A DNA stretch of 64,000 nucleotides, from positions 29,822-93,821 of the forward strand of contig NZ_AQVE01000016.1 of NCBI RefSeq assembly GCF_000371925.1. The letters are read 5' to 3'. Within the stretch, counting starts at the first letter, position 1. Each line of letters begins with the position of its first letter. Of the stretch, positions 63,361-64,000 are shown one piece after another. A program made the position numbers and the translations under genes. The notes under the pieces are model-generated. The model saw only the letters and a list, made by a program, of their open reading frames with translations. It did not search any database and was not told the origin of the DNA. Origin of the DNA: Thiolinea disciformis DSM 14473 (GTDB taxonomy: Bacteria; Pseudomonadota; Gammaproteobacteria; Thiotrichales; Thiotrichaceae).

Positions 63361-64000
63361 ATGAGTGTGGAAAACAAAGTGCCTGCGCTGCGGTTTAAGG
63401 GGTTTAGTGGGGAGTGGGATAACTGTGTTTTAGGTGAAAACGCAAGATTTGCCAAAGGGCAAGGCTACTCAAAAGGCGATTTAGTTACGAGTGGATCGCC
63501 TATAATTCTATACGGACGGCTTTATACAAAATATCAAACAATAATTGATGGTATTGATACGTTTGTAACTGAGAAAACCAAATCCATTAAAAGCATCGGT
63601 GGAGAGGTTATCGTCCCTGCTTCAGGCGAATCACCCGAAGACATATCAAGAGCATCTGTAGTTAGTGCCCCGAATATAATACTTGGTGGTGATTTAAATG
63701 TTATTTATCCTAACAAAAAAATTAACTCTAACTTTTTAGCGTTATCAATATCTAATGGTCGTTTAAAAAAGGAGTTATCAGCCAAGGCGCAAGGCAAATC
63801 CGTTGTTCATATTAGAAATTCAGACTTAGCCGATTTAAGCCTAATTTTACCTAATACATTCTCAGAACAAATCGCCATCGGCAACTATTTCCAAACGCTC
63901 GACCGCCTCATCAATCAACACCAACAACAGCATGACCAGCTTTGCCATATTAAAAAAGCCATGCTGGAAAAAATGTTCCCCAAAGCAGGCGAAACTGTGC
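63361..64000 (+). CDS. hsdS: Type I restriction-modification specificity subunit (partial)
   Basis: The first 213 codons of the S subunit, cut by the window end. The N-terminus (VPALRFKGFSGEWDNCVLGE) is typical, followed by a target-recognition domain (about 15-170: GSPIILYGRLYTKYQ, KSVVHIRNSDLADL) and the start of the central conserved helix (EQIAIGNYFQTLDRLINQHQ, then KKAMLEKMFPKAGE). The second recognition domain, if present, lies beyond base 64000. The recognised sequence cannot be deduced. Base composition of the recognition part is more AT-rich than hsdM, usual for exchanged specificity domains. Confidence 0.93.
   Translation, partial: MSVENKVPALRFKGFSGEWDNCVLGENARFAKGQGYSKGDLVTSGSPIILYGRLYTKYQTIIDGIDTFVTEKTKSIKSIGGEVIVPASGESPEDISRASVVSAPNIILGGDLNVIYPNKKINSNFLALSISNGRLKKELSAKAQGKSVVHIRNSDLADLSLILPNTFSEQIAIGNYFQTLDRLINQHQQQHDQLCHIKKAMLEKMFPKAGETV

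Overview
The window looks like a chromosomal segment of a sulfur-oxidising gammaproteobacterium, most likely in or near the Thiotrichaceae (Thiothrix/Thiolinea type). This is inferred from the gammaproteobacterial housekeeping genes (dnaG, gltBD, metK, ahcY, moaDE), an orphan gene resembling dsrS of sulfur oxidisers, moderate GC content, and the CHAT and AAA/PD-(D/E)XK genes I associate with large filamentous sulfur bacteria. The genus cannot be proven from sequence reading alone. Gene density is high and Shine-Dalgarno use is ordinary. Many gene pairs are coupled through ATGA overlaps.

Layout. 1-6.9 kb: start of dnaG, divergent from gltBD (glutamate synthase). 6.9-11.5 kb (minus): a BY-kinase-like P-loop protein with a broken Walker A, a degenerate EAL-domain protein resembling FimX, and a PilZ-like protein, probably a cell-surface/c-di-GMP group. 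11.6-14.7 kb (minus): an ABC/FtsX exporter. 15-20 kb: a PrpR-like GntR regulator, then pqiA-pqiA-pqiB-pqiC with a beta-carbonic anhydrase behind it. 20-26 kb: an outer-membrane beta-barrel protein, and a tightly coupled ABC/FtsX/AttH-lipocalin operon. 26-32 kb: small metabolic genes mixed with decayed ones (an IS fragment, a PhzF gene deleted to its two ends, a GNAT 3' fragment).

32-43 kb is accessory. It holds a CHAT-protease/NTPase/TPR protein broken by a 2-nt frameshift, an AAA/PD-(D/E)XK protein, three hydrolases, a dead IS982-family transposase, and an AlbA_2/Schlafen-like ATPase coupled to a ParA-type ATPase. 43-45 kb (minus): an Ada-AlkA fusion with its alkyltransferase partner. 45-51.7 kb (minus): a signalling cluster of DUF294 protein, small membrane protein, SSS-family transporter/histidine kinase, receiver-only regulator and membrane-anchored DEDDh exonuclease, as seen near acetate-utilisation genes in other gammaproteobacteria.

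51.7-55.3 kb: two long inverted repeats, tRNA-Phe with a consensus promoter, an HNH protein, then metK and ahcY, each preceded by an S-adenosylhomocysteine (SAH) riboswitch. In both leaders the strand after aptamer helix P4 can instead pair with the start-codon region, which gives a readable ON switch. 55.4-57.8 kb: moaDE, an SH3 protein, dsrS. 57.8-64 kb: a second CHAT protein beside a second AAA/PD-(D/E)XK protein, then a type I restriction-modification locus (hsdM, start of hsdS).

The best candidates for new biology are the paired SAH-responsive leaders, including one on metK; the repeated pairing of CHAT proteases with AAA/PD-(D/E)XK proteins; and the AlbA_2-ParA cassette.
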